Assembly: GCA_965368115.1 (NCBI GenBank) | Contig: CBDULQ010000004.1 | Location: 1 to 39,371 of the forward strand | Source: CBDULQ01 sp965368115 | GTDB lineage: Bacteria > Pseudomonadota > Gammaproteobacteria > SZUA-229 | Direction: 5' to 3' | Length of the DNA: 39,371 bases | Part shown: piece after piece, positions 38,759-39,371 of the stretch | How positions within the stretch are numbered: the stretch's first letter is position 1 | Layout of the letters: the number at the start of each line of letters is the position of its first letter | The notes under the pieces: model-generated | The model's database searches: none | Told to the model about the DNA's origin: nothing | The model's input: only the letters and a program-made list of their open reading frames with translations | Translations under genes and position numbers: made by a program

Positions 38759-39371
38759 CTAGCCTTCCTGTAAGCAGGCGAGATACCGAGCCTCCCCATC
38801 TATTTCCCTGTTCTTAATAACAGTCGATATTAACGTTTCGAAATTGTTATCCACACCATCTGTTCCGGCGTCTATCAATACGCTTTCGGCCCTGGCGTAG
38901 TTTTGTTTCAGAAAGTCCAGTGCTTGTTGCCTGTTATCGGTTTTCTCGAGAACCAGTTTTGTCGTATCGACCAGAACACCCATGATCGGACAGAAAATCC
39001 TGGCTCTTAACGAAAACGGACGATTACGATCGATTTTTTTTAAGCAACTTTTATTCGTATCGACCGCCGCCTGCAAGGGGTCTCTATAATGCGCCTGGTA
39101 TATCTGCCGCGCGTTTTCTTCTACCAGCTTATAACCAATCGAGTTCTCACCCATGGATTTTTTACGGAGTTCCAGCACATCGTCCAGGGACATCCCTTTT
39201 AATTTGTAATTCGCCGTCATATGAGCCGCTGACGCCAGAGAAAAACAAAGCGTATAAGGACCATTAGCTTCCGGTTGATCTGGTCCATTCTGAGCAGCAG
39301 CTAGTGGAACCATAAAGAGGTAAATAAAAACAAAAGGGAAAAAAGATATTTTTATACTATACCCCTGACTC
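38759..39371 (-). CDS. Secreted protein with two Cys-bracketed modules, N-terminus beyond window
   Basis: The frame is open to the right edge. An internal ATG at 39313 exists, but residues before it (SIKISFFPFVFIYLFMVPLA) read as the core of a signal peptide with cleavage near AAAQ, and no start codon lies between 39313 and the edge, so the true start is outside. The mature part has two helical modules bounded by Cys: from LCFSLASAAH to KSCLKK, and from FCPIMGVLVD to LACLQEG. The design matches the lipoprotein at 32703. The region is AT-rich. Function unknown. Confidence 0.7.
   Translation of the reverse strand, partial: SQGYSIKISFFPFVFIYLFMVPLAAAQNGPDQPEANGPYTLCFSLASAAHMTANYKLKGMSLDDVLELRKKSMGENSIGYKLVEENARQIYQAHYRDPLQAAVDTNKSCLKKIDRNRPFSLRARIFCPIMGVLVDTTKLVLEKTDNRQQALDFLKQNYARAESVLIDAGTDGVDNNFETLISTVIKNREIDGEARYLACLQEG

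Noticed and set aside
1..39371. tRNA, rRNA, CRISPR arrays, insertion sequences, prophage or attachment sites
   Set aside because: None was recognised on reading both strands; no regular repeat-spacer pattern, transposase, integrase (other than XerC) or structural RNA signature was seen.

Overview
The window looks like chromosome of a chemolithotrophic sulfur-oxidising gammaproteobacterium. The core gene order is gammaproteobacterial: lptM-lysA ... dapF-DUF484-xerC, and argH-algZ-algR-hemC-hemD-hemX-hemY as in Pseudomonas. The sulfur signature is soxYZ, a DsrC/TusE-family protein and a periplasmic rhodanese. No rRNA, tRNA, CRISPR array, insertion sequence or phage gene was seen.

Layout. 1-6.5 kb: a minus-strand cell-wall/lysine block (lptM, lysA, dapF, DUF484 gene, 3'-truncated xerC). 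It is split between lysA and dapF by a PAS sigma-54 activator and a convergent lipoprotein-rhodanese operon. 6.5-11.4 kb: a membrane histidine kinase and a sigma-54 response regulator (overlapping ATGA), then soxYZ and a secreted GlcG/HbpS-like protein. 11.4-14.6 kb: a cupin gene pair, a small membrane protein and the ABC-F ATPase uup. 14.6-18.9 kb: an alpha-E protein and a circularly permuted ATP-grasp enzyme, divergent from an Anbu proteasome-like protease, followed by a zinc-ribbon metallopeptidase. 19.1-20.1 kb: an encapsulated-ferritin-type protein with no shell gene next to it, and a DsrC-like protein with unusual cysteine spacing. 20.3-21.8 kb: a carboxylesterase, an unknown protein and a stand-alone Hpt protein. 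21.9-29.4 kb: argH, algZR and hemCDXY. 29.5-39.4 kb: accessory genes, mostly on the minus strand and visibly AT-richer towards the end. These include a channel-like protein with an altered filter, a fatty-acid hydroxylase, a transporter, a Vat-type acetyltransferase, an SGNH hydrolase, a CopZ-type iron-sulfur/zinc protein, and several small secreted or membrane proteins of unknown function.

The most interesting signal is regulatory. Two near-identical -24/-12 (sigma-54) promoters, 13 of 16 bases the same, sit in front of soxYZ (9927-9942) and of the lipoprotein-rhodanese operon (4841-4856, minus strand). Each has strong inverted repeats about 100 bp upstream, where activators of this class bind, and each lies beside its own sigma-54 activator gene. 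Motifs in the repeats upstream of the rhodanese operon recur at the start of the PAS-activator gene. The inferred picture is a local sigma-54 sulfur regulon inserted into a conserved lysine/cell-wall gene string.

Other notable items are the shell-less EncFtn, the DsrC variant, an Anbu/ATP-grasp/alpha-E cluster with a metallopeptidase but no transglutaminase, and three secreted proteins built from similar Cys-bracketed helical modules.
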